Shown here one piece after another: positions 34,770 to 43,083 of a stretch of 64,000 bases of DNA (its first letter is position 1; the number at the start of each line of letters is the position of its first letter). The position numbers and the translations under genes are program-made. This DNA is from Wocania ichthyoenteri Th78. Lineage in GTDB: Bacteria; Bacteroidota; Bacteroidia; Flavobacteriales; Flavobacteriaceae. The stretch is taken from positions 2,067,169 through 2,131,168 of the forward strand of contig NZ_KN525716.1 in NCBI RefSeq assembly GCF_000789235.1, given 5' to 3'. The notes under the pieces were generated by a model. That model searched no databases. It saw only the letters and a list, made by a program, of their open reading frames with translations, and was not told the DNA's origin.

Positions 34770-35930
34770 TTACCCTCTAAACAAAAAGAAATCGTCTTTC
34801 ATGTGCTCAATTTCAGCATCTTCGTTGGTAATAATATAATCAATAGCTTGAGAGGTAAAATCGTCTCCTTTTTCGGTTAAGGACACAATGTTATTTTCAA
34901 TTGAAATCATATTATTTTTAATGGCCAATTCTAACACGGTTTTAGAGCGTACTTTTTGCCAATTAATATGTTCGTTTAAATGATTTACGTGACGCTCTTC
35001 TTCTTCGTTATGATTTTTTAAATGCAGTAAAAAAGTAAGTAATGATACTTCGGTACGCTGTTGTTTTTCTCTGTAAAGTACCGCAATAATACCTTTGCTT
35101 GGTGCAAATAAATACACAACTAAAAAGAGTAATCCTAACATGGTTGTTATGGAGCCAGCAATTGAGGCATCGAGCCAATGCGCAAACCAATAGCCAGAAA
35201 TGGCACTGAAGACTCCAAAAGTTATGGCAAGAACGAGCATTTTCTTTAAATTGGTTGTTAAAAGATATGCGGTTGCCGCTGGTGCAATCATAAGTGCAAC
35301 TACTAAAATTGCGCCAACAGCATCAAAAGCACCAACGGTTGTTACTGACGATACCGACATCAAACCGTAATGAATAACCGCAGGTGAAAAACCAAGCGAC
35401 GCTGCTAAACCTGCATCAAATGTGCTTACTTTTAATTCCTTGAAAAAAGCAATTAATAATGTAATGGTAATAACTAAAATACTGCCTATAATCCATAAAG
35501 ATTTTGACCCAACATCAACTCCAGAAATCAGTAATCTGTCAAAAGGGGCAAAAGCCAATTCACCTAATAAAACGGCATCAACATCCAAATGGACATCGTT
35601 GGCGTTTTTTGCTATCATAATAACACCAATACTAAACAAAGCTGGGAACACTAAGCCAATGGCTGTATCTTCTTTTACCAACCCTGTTTTTTGAATATAT
35701 TCAACTAAAACTACCGTAATAATCCCTGTAAAAGCAGCTAATAAAATTAATAAAGGTGAATTAAGATCTTGTGTAATAAAAAAGCCAATAACAATTCCTG
35801 GTAAGATGGAATGGCTAATAGCATCGCTTATCATTGCCATTTTTCGAAGCACTAAAAATGTGCCTGGAATAGCGCAAGCCATAGCCACTAAACTAGCAAT
35901 TAATTGTATTTCAATTTGAGCACTATTCAT
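34770..35930 (-). CDS. Metal ABC transporter permease with C-terminal winged-helix-like tail (second)
   Basis: 386 residues, about 100 more than a normal ABC-3 permease. Residues 1-275 are the permease: 'LVAMACAIPGTFLVLRKMAM', 'ISDAISHSILPGIVIGFF', and the ABC-3 signature region 'FDAVGAILVVALMIAPAATA'. The tail (about 280-386, 'RHVNHLNEHINWQKVRSKTV', 'LAIKNNMISIENNIVSLTEK') looks like a DtxR-type winged helix. It overlaps the preceding permease gene by eight bases. Product imports Mn or Fe with its partner. Confidence 0.88.
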   Translation of the reverse strand: MNSAQIEIQLIASLVAMACAIPGTFLVLRKMAMISDAISHSILPGIVIGFFITQDLNSPLLILLAAFTGIITVVLVEYIQKTGLVKEDTAIGLVFPALFSIGVIMIAKNANDVHLDVDAVLLGELAFAPFDRLLISGVDVGSKSLWIIGSILVITITLLIAFFKELKVSTFDAGLAASLGFSPAVIHYGLMSVSSVTTVGAFDAVGAILVVALMIAPAATAYLLTTNLKKMLVLAITFGVFSAISGYWFAHWLDASIAGSITTMLGLLFLVVYLFAPSKGIIAVLYREKQQRTEVSLLTFLLHLKNHNEEEERHVNHLNEHINWQKVRSKTVLELAIKNNMISIENNIVSLTEKGDDFTSQAIDYIITNEDAEIEHMKDDFFLFRG

Positions 35931-37050
35931 CTTGAGTTATTTGTTTAGTATATAGATTTGAAGCAGTTTCAAAACCAGTCTTTGTTAAGCTCCACATAGA
36001 TCCATCAAGTATCACAAAATCTTTCTCTACTAGCTTTTGAAGTGTTTTTCGAGTGAAACCTTGAAAATTATTTAATAACTTAATAGCATGCGGGTGTGAA
36101 ATATTTTCATGTGTTTCAGCAATATGATACATAAAAGCCAACGTTTTATGAAGCTCTAAATCGCGTCTGTTTTTTATAAAACGAATTTGCTTAAATAATA
36201 GACCACGACTTGGAGAGAATATAAACGAAAACACTACAAATACAGCCGCAACTAAAACAATAACAGGCCCTGTGGATAGGTTGTTTTGACTGGCACTAAT
36301 TGCGGTTCCGAAAACCCCTGAAAAAGCTCCAAAAATAGCAGCAAGAAAAACCATGGTACTCAAACTATTTGTCCATTGTCTCGCAGCTGCTGCAGGTGCT
36401 AATAACATCGCGCTCATTAAAACTACACCAACAGTTTGTAAGCCTAAAACGATGGCTAAAACAATAAATGTAGTAATTAGTATATCAATAAATTTAGTAT
36501 TGAATCCAAGTGTTTTAGTGTAATCTGCATCAAACAATAGGAGTTTAAACTCTTTCCAAAAAAGAAGTAAAACAATTAGACATATTCCCGTTATTATTGC
36601 CATAAGCCATACATCACTTTCAACCAATGTTGCGGCTTGACCAAATAAATATTTATCTAAACCTGCTTGGTTTGCATTAGGTTGTTTTTGAATGAATGTA
36701 AGTAGTAACATTCCAAACCCAAAGAATAAAGAGAGTATTAAACCTAGCGCCGTATCTGATTTTAAATGTGTTTTGGTGATGATTCCTCGAATCCAAAATG
36801 TACCAATTAGTCCGCTTACCAAAGCTCCTAAAAGCAATGTATTGCTATCTTTTGCGCCTGTAATTAAAAATGCAATTGCAATCCCTGGTAAGGCTGCGTG
36901 CGAAATAGCATCGCCTAAAAGGCTTTGTTTTCGGAGTACTGCAAAACTACCAAGCATGCCAGTTACTGCACCTAAAATAGCTGTTCCGAGTGTGATGGTT
37001 CGTAGTGTGTAATCACTAAATACTAAAGAAAAATATTCCTGTAAATTCAT
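35923..37050 (-). CDS. Metal ABC transporter permease with C-terminal winged-helix-like tail (first)
   Basis: 375 residues. Permease part 1-283: 'LGSFAVLRKQSLLGDAISH', 'LQTVGVVLMSAMLLAPAAAA'. Tail 284-375: 'LAFMYHIAETHENISHPHA', 'FTRKTLQKLVEKDFVILDGS', 'WSLTKTGFETAS' reads as helix-turn-helix plus wing. Its ATPase lies upstream across a 351-base repeat-filled gap. Together with the second permease it forms the membrane channel of the importer. Confidence 0.88.
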   Translation of the reverse strand: MNLQEYFSLVFSDYTLRTITLGTAILGAVTGMLGSFAVLRKQSLLGDAISHAALPGIAIAFLITGAKDSNTLLLGALVSGLIGTFWIRGIITKTHLKSDTALGLILSLFFGFGMLLLTFIQKQPNANQAGLDKYLFGQAATLVESDVWLMAIITGICLIVLLLFWKEFKLLLFDADYTKTLGFNTKFIDILITTFIVLAIVLGLQTVGVVLMSAMLLAPAAAARQWTNSLSTMVFLAAIFGAFSGVFGTAISASQNNLSTGPVIVLVAAVFVVFSFIFSPSRGLLFKQIRFIKNRRDLELHKTLAFMYHIAETHENISHPHAIKLLNNFQGFTRKTLQKLVEKDFVILDGSMWSLTKTGFETASNLYTKQITQDE

Positions 37051-37401
37051 TTTGCCATTCCTGCGAAGCAGAAATCTATTTAATTAATTTTTAATCTTTT
37101 TTGAATTTATTTTTGTTCATTTTGTCTTGATACAAAACCCTTAGACTGCGCTCAGGATAAACCAAGCCAAAAAATCAAGTTCAAGCTGAGGAATTTTTCA
37201 GTAAAAACTGAAAACCGATTTGAAAACTCCGCGTCGAACTTTTGTTCTCCTGCTTTTCTTCATCTATTCTGCACCTTGACAGTCAATTCTGCGAATTGAT
37301 TTGGGACTTTTATTTTTTTGCGATGTTTGTGTTTCTTAGCTGTGTTATTTTTTGTTTTTACTATTTGAGTAAACACTGTAAACTGTGACTGCCAACTCAA
37401 T
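37051..37401. repeat. 351-base gap filled with dispersed repeats
   Basis: From the left: TTTGCCATTCCTGCGAAGCAG and AATCTATTTAATT (partial repeat), then a long element starting GTTCATTTTGTCTTGATAC at 37115 and including CTGCGCTCAGGATAAACC, AAACTGAAAACCG, TGTTCTCCTGC, CACCTTGACAGTCAATTC and GCGAATTGA. The start of the element recurs at 38155 (23 of 24 positions identical). I see no gene, and no convincing promoter for the permease genes. Confidence 0.6.
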
Positions 37402-38139
37402 TTACTCTTGAATACTTACTTTATAGTTAATACCATAAGTTTTGGTTAAATTATCATCGTTAAAAATATCTTTAACTGGTCCAGTTGCAATTTTCTTTAC
37501 ATTTAAAAAAGTAACCCAATCGAAATATTCGGGAACGGTTTGTAAGTCATGATGAACAACGATTACCGTTTTTCCTGCTTTTCGTAATTCTTTTAAAATA
37601 TTAATAATGGCAATTTCGGTTGTGGCATCAACGCCTTGAAATGGCTCATCCATAAAATAAATTGAGGCATTTTGGACTAATGCTCTAGCTAAAAAAATGC
37701 GCTGTTGTTGTCCCCCAGAAAGCTGACTTATTTGTCGGCTTTTAAAAGCTAGCATGCCTACTTTTTCTAAAGCTTCAAGGGCTGCTTTTTTTTCTTTTTG
37801 GCGAGGGCGTTTTATCCAACCTAAACTGCCGTAAGTTCCCATCATTACAACATCTAAAGCGGTGGTTGGAAAATCCCAGTCCACACTTCCTTTTTGTGGC
37901 ACGTAAGCGACTAATTTCCGCTGTTGCTTATAAGGTTTTCCGTAAATACTAACGCTTCCAGCTATAGGTTTTAAAATGCCTAGAATAGCTTTTATTAGTG
38001 TTGATTTTCCTGCGCCATTAGGCCCAACAATTGCCATAAGTACACCTTCAGGGATTTCTAAATCGATGTCCCAAAGTACGGGTTTGTAATTGTATGCAAC
38101 GGTTAAATCGTCTACTTGTACTGCGATGTTCTGTTTCAT
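37402..38139 (-). CDS. Metal ABC transporter ATP-binding protein
   Basis: 245 residues. Walker A '[20 protein letters not shown]', Q-loop '[20 protein letters not shown]', signature '[18 protein letters not shown]', Walker B '[14 protein letters not shown]', switch His in '[11 protein letters not shown]'. The [11 protein letters not shown] segment is characteristic of Mn/Zn ABC-3 family ATPases. Energises uptake with the two permeases downstream. Confidence 0.94.
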   Translation of the reverse strand: MKQNIAVQVDDLTVAYNYKPVLWDIDLEIPEGVLMAIVGPNGAGKSTLIKAILGILKPIAGSVSIYGKPYKQQRKLVAYVPQKGSVDWDFPTTALDVVMMGTYGSLGWIKRPRQKEKKAALEALEKVGMLAFKSRQISQLSGGQQQRIFLARALVQNASIYFMDEPFQGVDATTEIAIINILKELRKAGKTVIVVHHDLQTVPEYFDWVTFLNVKKIATGPVKDIFNDDNLTKTYGINYKVSIQE

Positions 38140-38154
38140 CTTTTATATCTTAAT

Positions 38155-38319
38155 GTTCATTTTGTTTTGATACAAAACGAACCAAAATTAAATCAAAATC
38201 AGGAAATTATTAAAGCATCATTCGGTTTCGAGATTTCGTGCTTTAAGGTGTGAAGCGTAGCTTCATATCTTCACTCATTATTTCTGAATTTTTGATATTT
38301 TCCGACTGCGACGGAAAAC
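38155..38319. repeat. Dispersed repeat between binding-protein and ATPase genes
   Basis: Starts like the 37115 element (GTTCATTTTGT, TTGATACAAAAC), then differs; contains the perfect hairpin TGAAGC-gta-GCTTCA (38251-38265) and TTTCCGACTGCGACGGAAAA near its end. It separates two genes of one transport system. Confidence 0.55.
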
Positions 38320-39231
38320 CTATTTTAATGCATTAACAATAGTATTTACATTATACTCAAACATTCCAATATAGGTTCCTTCAACTGTTCCATCGTTTCC
38401 TAAAGCATCAGAATATAGTGTGCCGCCAATTTTTACGTTATGCCCTTTTGAATTTACTGCGGCTTGTAACGCTTCAATAGTGCGCTTCGGGACAGAACTT
38501 TCTACAAAAATAGCTTTCACATTTTTTTCAATAATAAATTTAGCTAATTTCTGAACATCTTTAACACCAGCTTCGGTTGCTGTTGATAAACCTTGTAATC
38601 CTACAACTTCGAAACCGTAATTTTTTCCAAAATAATTAAAGGCATCATGTGCTGTGACTAATATTCTTTTTTCTTTAGGAAGTGTTTCAATGATACTTTT
38701 AACTTTATTTTGAAGGACATCTAATTTCGCTAAATACTGCTTCTCATTTTCAGTATAATTAACTGTATTTTTTGGATCTTTTTCTGATAATATGGTAGTT
38801 GCTTTTTTAGCAAACAGTTTAAAATATTCAATATTAAACCACACATGAGGATCGTAATTTGATGCAAAATAATCTGAGCCAATCAAGGTGGTTTTATCAA
38901 TTTCTTCAGCTAACGCAATAGGTGTTTTTGTTTTGCTTCCCATTTTTTCAAACACTTCAACTAACTTTCCTTCAAGATGTAATCCGTTATAAAAAATAAT
39001 GTCGGCATTTACTAGTTTAGATACATCGCCTTCACTTGCTTTATACAAATGCGGATCTACACCGCTTCCCATTAAACCTTGTAAATTAACAAAATCGCCA
39101 CCAATGTTTTTTACCAAATCTGTTATCATTGTGGTTGTGGTTACAATATTGAGTTTTCCGTTTTCTTGTTTATTGTTTTTACAGCTAAAAACAATTGCTA
39201 TTATAAGAATTAAAAGTATATTTTTTTTCAT
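38320..39231 (-). CDS. Metal-binding lipoprotein of ABC importer (Mn/Fe type)
   Basis: 303 residues. Lipobox 'IIAIVFSCKNNK', Cys at 17. TroA/PsaA fold with ligand positions His ('SGVDPHLYKASEGDV'), His ('NYDPHVWFNIEYF'), Glu ('KAIFVESSVPKRT') and Asp ('GGTLYSDALG'). The His-His-Glu-Asp set is that of Mn/Fe binders; Zn binders normally have a third His and a His-rich loop, absent here. Located next to the outer-membrane protein gene (4 bases). Confidence 0.92.
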   Translation of the reverse strand: MKKNILLILIIAIVFSCKNNKQENGKLNIVTTTTMITDLVKNIGGDFVNLQGLMGSGVDPHLYKASEGDVSKLVNADIIFYNGLHLEGKLVEVFEKMGSKTKTPIALAEEIDKTTLIGSDYFASNYDPHVWFNIEYFKLFAKKATTILSEKDPKNTVNYTENEKQYLAKLDVLQNKVKSIIETLPKEKRILVTAHDAFNYFGKNYGFEVVGLQGLSTATEAGVKDVQKLAKFIIEKNVKAIFVESSVPKRTIEALQAAVNSKGHNVKIGGTLYSDALGNDGTVEGTYIGMFEYNVNTIVNALK

Positions 39232-39234
39232 GTT

Positions 39235-40032
39235 TTAATTTTTATTTGAAGGTATTCTGAAACTTACTCCAGCACTTAATAATATGTCTTGCCCTTTTGT
39301 GATGCTTGACCCAACAGTGGCATCTAATTGCACATTGTTGTTTATCAAATAGGTTAAACCAGCATCCCAAAGATGGTTGGCTTTATTGTTTTCTGGCAAG
39401 TCTCCGTACAATTCCGCATAAGCGCCTAACTTATCAGTAATGCTGTGTCCGTAAGCAATGGTGTAAACATAAGAGGTTTCGGGGGAATCATTTCCCCAAG
39501 CCGCACCAAGATTGTATGATAAACTAGCGTTTTCATTTAGTGTATGTGCAAATGCAAATCTAAAATCAACACCTGTAGTTTCTGGCTTATAATCTGTACT
39601 CGCTGAAAAAGGTAAATATAAATGACCTAAAAAACCTATTTCGGGAAAACAACCATTTTCTTTTGCTATACCTGTTTTGAAACCTAATAATAACGGATTG
39701 AATCCACTTGAAACATTGTTTAAAGTATTTCCGTTAATTTTAGTCTTGCCCTCTACAAAATCCCAGCCTAAACGTAATTCTAGGTTATCTAATAAACCGT
39801 ATCGAATTAAGGTTGTATTAAAAGTGAAATCTTCTGTTTTAATATTATTGTTTTCAAAAGATTCATAAAAAGCACCAGTTTCTATTTGTAAAAATCCTTT
39901 AGGCATTGCTGTAGGAGATTCGGTAGCATCTGGTCTATCTGTAATAAGCGCACCAAGAGTGGTTTCTTCTTGTGCAAGAGTTGATAGTGAACTTACTAAT
40001 AAAGTAAGAAATAAAAATTTAGTTAGTTTCAT
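39235..40032 (-). CDS. Outer-membrane channel-like protein in metal operon
   Basis: About 265 residues from the Met at 40032 ('MKLTKFLFLTLLVSSLSTLA'), which gives a typical signal peptide; the longer start at 40062 adds ten residues ahead of it. Mature strands: 'LITDRPDATESPTAMPKG', 'LRLGWDFVEGKTKI', 'LGFLGHLYLPFSAST'-like ('IGFLGHLYLPFSAST'), 'LSAGVSFRIPSNKN'. Resembles the 'transporter'/MetA-pathway beta-barrel family. It overlaps the end of the regulator gene, so translation may be coupled. Probably the outer-membrane route for the imported metal; inferred from position only. Confidence 0.75.
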   Translation of the reverse strand: MKLTKFLFLTLLVSSLSTLAQEETTLGALITDRPDATESPTAMPKGFLQIETGAFYESFENNNIKTEDFTFNTTLIRYGLLDNLELRLGWDFVEGKTKINGNTLNNVSSGFNPLLLGFKTGIAKENGCFPEIGFLGHLYLPFSASTDYKPETTGVDFRFAFAHTLNENASLSYNLGAAWGNDSPETSYVYTIAYGHSITDKLGAYAELYGDLPENNKANHLWDAGLTYLINNNVQLDATVGSSITKGQDILLSAGVSFRIPSNKN

Positions 40033-40678
40033 TGACGTAAATAATGTTTGTAAAATCTTCATTTAAAAGAATAGTGTTATTGTTTATTAAAATTTGAGTC
40101 ATTTTATTTTTGCTGAATTGTTTGGTTACCACAACAGTATTACCATATTTCAATCCGTTTAAAGCACAAAAATCAAAAAACTCTTTGTCATCACTCATTA
40201 ATCGTGATATGGTATAAGTCTTTCCTTCTTTCGAATTAGACAATGCAATTGATGTGTCTTTCGTAGTGATTTCTCCTTGTGCATTTGGAATTGGATCTCC
40301 ATGCGGATCGAACTTAGGATTGCCTAAGTAGGCACTAATTTTATTTGCTAAAAAATCGGATGTTTGATGCTCTAATAATTCAGATTCTCTATGAATTTCG
40401 TGTAAAGACATATCAAACATTCTAAACAATAAAGATTCCCATAGCCTGTGTTTTCGCACTACATTAAGTGCCATTTTTGTGCCTTTTTCAGTAAGTTTTA
40501 ATTCTTGATATTTCTCGTAATGGAGCAAGTTTTTAGTCGCTAATTTCTTAGCCATATCTGTAGCAGCCGCGTTAGATATACCAAGCTTCTTAGCGATGTT
40601 TCCAGGTTTGGTATCGTTACTGTCATTCTTATCGTTTTTGTAAATGGCTTTTACAAAATTTTCTACTGCTATCGACAT
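40019..40678 (-). CDS. mntR: DtxR/MntR-family metal-dependent repressor
   Basis: 219 residues in three domains: winged helix (about 1-70, 'GNIAKKLGISNAAATDMAKK'), dimerisation/metal domain with His in 'VVRKHRLWESLL' and the E-xx-E-H set in 'ESELLEHQTSDF', and a C-terminal SH3/FeoA-like domain (about 145-219). E..EH matches MntR rather than DtxR (which has Cys first), but the D8-equivalent of MntR reads Asn ('AVENFVKAIY'). First gene of the importer operon, behind a perfect inverted repeat, so it should repress its own operon when metal is plentiful. Confidence 0.9.
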   Translation of the reverse strand: MSIAVENFVKAIYKNDKNDSNDTKPGNIAKKLGISNAAATDMAKKLATKNLLHYEKYQELKLTEKGTKMALNVVRKHRLWESLLFRMFDMSLHEIHRESELLEHQTSDFLANKISAYLGNPKFDPHGDPIPNAQGEITTKDTSIALSNSKEGKTYTISRLMSDDKEFFDFCALNGLKYGNTVVVTKQFSKNKMTQILINNNTILLNEDFTNIIYVNETN

Positions 40679-40694
40679 TGTTGCTTGTTTAATT

Positions 40695-40720
40695 AAATAT
40701 TTAAGCTTGCTTAAATATTT
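40695..40720. promoter_or_regulatory. Operator: perfect 12-bp inverted repeat
   Basis: Arms AAATATTTAAGC and GCTTAAATATTT are exact reverse complements separated by TT. The core TTTAAGC-TT-GCTTAAA has the shape of DtxR/MntR boxes. It lies between the -7 box (40723-40730) and the repressor's ATG, about over the transcription start. Confidence 0.75.
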
Positions 40721-40722
40721 TT

Positions 40723-40730
40723 CAAATATA
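40723..40730 (-). promoter_or_regulatory. Promoter -7 box of metal-importer operon
   Basis: Minus strand TATATTTG, two bases from the operator; transcription would start inside the inverted repeat. Confidence 0.65.
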
Positions 40731-40800
40731 ACTAAAAAAATTAATTCTCAAACCAAACACTATAATTATTAACTTTAAGCTTTTTAATAAAAACTTGTAT

Positions 40801-42828
40801 ATGAATCGTTTCGTTGTTTTTCTAGTATCAGCAGTATTTGTCAATACTGTATGTGGTCAAATTAAGAAAGAACCTTTTAAGCCGTTGGATGTTTTTCAGC
40901 TAGAATGGGTGTCAGATCCCCAAATTTCTCCTAATGGAACACAAATTATTTACAGAAGAAATGGATTTGATATTATGAAGGATAAGGCTAAGGGTAATCT
41001 TTGGATTACAAATACAGATGGCACTTCACATAGAAAATTAACCTCAAGAGAAGTTAACGAATCACAAGCATGTTGGTCGCCAAATGGAGATAGAATTGCA
41101 TTTGCAAGCTCAACAGAAGAAGGCTCTGAATTATATATGTTTTGGGTTAATTCTGGACAAATCGCCAAACTATCTCAGTTAGAAAAATCTCCAGCATCAT
41201 TAACTTGGTCGCCTGATGGAAAACAGCTCGCATTTACTATGTTTGTTTCGGAAAAAGCACCAGTAGTTATAAAAATGCCTGCCAAACCAAAAGGTGCAAT
41301 ATGGGCTAAATCAGCTAGAATAACTGACCGATTGAAGCACGAAGCAGACGGAAAAGGCTATATGGAACCTGGATTCACTCATATTTTTACAATTCCAGCT
41401 GATGGTGGAACGCCAAGGCAAATTACTTCGGGTAATTATAATCATAGCGGAAATTTTTCTTTTTCTCTTAACGGGCAAACTATTTATTTTTCAGCTAATA
41501 GAAGCGATAATTGGGAATATGAGTTTAGAAATAGCGAAGTATATAAAGTAGATATAAGTACAAAAAATATTAATGCGCTTACTACTCAAAATGGACCAGA
41601 TTACTCGCCAAAAGTATCGCCCGATGGAAAAACAGTTGCTTTTTTATCGTATAAAGACAAAGTACAAACGTTTCAAACCACGCAATTAAACATAATGAAT
41701 TCTGATGGGAGTAAAAGGCGAATTATTTCTTCAAATTTAGATAGAAGTGTGTCTAATATTTCTTGGGATAACTCAGGAAAAGGCTTGTATTTTACTTATG
41801 ATGATAAAGGAAATTCTAAAGTTGCTCATATAACTATCCCAGGGGAAATAACAAAACTTGCAGATAATTTAGGAGGAACAACTATTGGACGCCCTTATGC
41901 TTCTGGCACCTATTCGGTTTCAAAAAATGGCGATATTGCTTTTACGCAATCTACTCCAAACCATCCTGCAGATTTAGCTGTTATTCAGAATAAAAAATCT
42001 ATAAAGCGTATTACAAATTTAAATGAAGATGTTTTAAATTTTTGTGAATTGGGACAAACCGAAGAAGTTTGGTATAAATCATCTTTTGATGATAGAGAAA
42101 TTCAGGGTTGGATTGTGAAGCCACCTTTTTATGATGCATCAAAAAAATATCCTTTATTGGTTGAAAATCATGGTGGACCAATCTTAAATTATGGCGATAG
42201 GTTTACAGCAGAAATTCAATTGTATGCTGCCGAGGGTTATGTAGTTTTTTATCCAAATCCACGTGGAAGCACAAGTTATGGCGAAGAATTTGCAAACTTA
42301 TTATATAATAATTATCCAGGAGAAGATTATAACGATGTTATGGATGGTGTTGATTATTTGGTTGAAAAAGGCATCGTAGATAACAATAAACTTTTTGTTA
42401 CCGGCGGAAGCGCAGGCGGTATTATGACGGCGTGGATTATTGGAAAAAACAACCGATTTAAAGCTGCTGTAGTTGCTAAACCTGTTATGAATTGGATTAG
42501 TAAAACGCTAGTTGCCGATAATTATTTTGGCTATGCAAACTCGCGTTATCCGGGGCAACCTTGGGAAAATTTTGAAACCTATTGGAAATTTTCGCCAATA
42601 TCTTTAGTTGGAAATATTGAAACACCAACAATGGTAATGGTTGGGATGAATGATTTACGGACACCACCAAGTGAAGCTAAACAGCTTTATCATGCTTTAA
42701 AGTTACGAAAAATTGAAACTGTTTTAGTTGAAATTCCTGATGCTTCTCATGGTATTGCTAGTAAACCAAGTAACTTAATTAGTAAGGTAGGACATACTTT
42801 GGCATGGTTTGATAAGTTTAATGAATGA
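40801..42828 (+). CDS. Secreted S9-family prolyl oligopeptidase-like peptidase
   Basis: About 675 residues from ATG 40801 (an in-frame TTG two codons upstream is less likely). Signal peptide 'FVVFLVSAVFVNTVCGQ'. N-terminal WD-like propeller ('SPNGTQIIYRRNG', 'SPDGKQLAFTM', 'SPDGKTVAFLSY') to about 400, then alpha/beta hydrolase: Ser537 in 'VTGGSAGGIMT', Asp in 'VGMNDLRTPPSEAKQLY', His in 'PDASHGIASKP'. It cleaves short peptides in the periplasm. Specificity (dipeptidyl- or acylaminoacyl-peptidase) is open. Confidence 0.92.
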   Translation: MNRFVVFLVSAVFVNTVCGQIKKEPFKPLDVFQLEWVSDPQISPNGTQIIYRRNGFDIMKDKAKGNLWITNTDGTSHRKLTSREVNESQACWSPNGDRIAFASSTEEGSELYMFWVNSGQIAKLSQLEKSPASLTWSPDGKQLAFTMFVSEKAPVVIKMPAKPKGAIWAKSARITDRLKHEADGKGYMEPGFTHIFTIPADGGTPRQITSGNYNHSGNFSFSLNGQTIYFSANRSDNWEYEFRNSEVYKVDISTKNINALTTQNGPDYSPKVSPDGKTVAFLSYKDKVQTFQTTQLNIMNSDGSKRRIISSNLDRSVSNISWDNSGKGLYFTYDDKGNSKVAHITIPGEITKLADNLGGTTIGRPYASGTYSVSKNGDIAFTQSTPNHPADLAVIQNKKSIKRITNLNEDVLNFCELGQTEEVWYKSSFDDREIQGWIVKPPFYDASKKYPLLVENHGGPILNYGDRFTAEIQLYAAEGYVVFYPNPRGSTSYGEEFANLLYNNYPGEDYNDVMDGVDYLVEKGIVDNNKLFVTGGSAGGIMTAWIIGKNNRFKAAVVAKPVMNWISKTLVADNYFGYANSRYPGQPWENFETYWKFSPISLVGNIETPTMVMVGMNDLRTPPSEAKQLYHALKLRKIETVLVEIPDASHGIASKPSNLISKVGHTLAWFDKFNE

Positions 42829-42829
42829 T

Positions 42830-42970
42830 TTAATGGCACCCACAGCCATCATCAGTTCCGCAAGCTTTGGAGGTTTTTTTCTTTGGTTTCCAAATGAATT
42901 TTTTTACTATAAAAATTAATGCAAAAGCAAGTACTGTAAAAGCTAATATGTTCTGTATAATAGTATTCAT
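42830..42970 (-). CDS. FeoB-associated Cys-rich membrane peptide
   Basis: 46 residues: 'MNTIIQNILAFTVLAFALIF' is a single membrane helix, then a basic turn 'VKKFIWKPKKKTSKAC' and a Cys/His end 'CGTDDGCGCH'. This matches the FeoB_associated family of tiny proteins found beside feoB. It lies downstream of feoB, 113 bases away, on the same strand. The Cys-rich tail could accept Fe2+ leaving FeoB; that is a family-level guess. It ends two bases from the convergent peptidase gene. Confidence 0.8.
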   Translation of the reverse strand: MNTIIQNILAFTVLAFALIFIVKKFIWKPKKKTSKACGTDDGCGCH

Positions 42971-43045
42971 ATTTCCTTGTAAACCACTCCTAAAATAAAT
43001 GATTTTTTAGAATGTATTAAATTAAACAATTTTATTTAGATTTAA

Positions 43046-43083
43046 AAGATTGCCACGTTGCAAAAGCTCCTCACAGTGACGAT
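43046..43083. repeat. Half dispersed repeat at the feoB 3' end
   Basis: AAAGATTGCCACGTTGCAAAA then GCTCCTCACAGTGACG: right arm of the GTCATTGCGAG element (reverse-strand GATTGCCACG...AATGACG). Confidence 0.6.

Noticed and set aside
37051-37401. Possible small gene or ncRNA in the long gap
   Set aside because: Sequence is made of dispersed repeat pieces; no frame with protein features and no promoter box.
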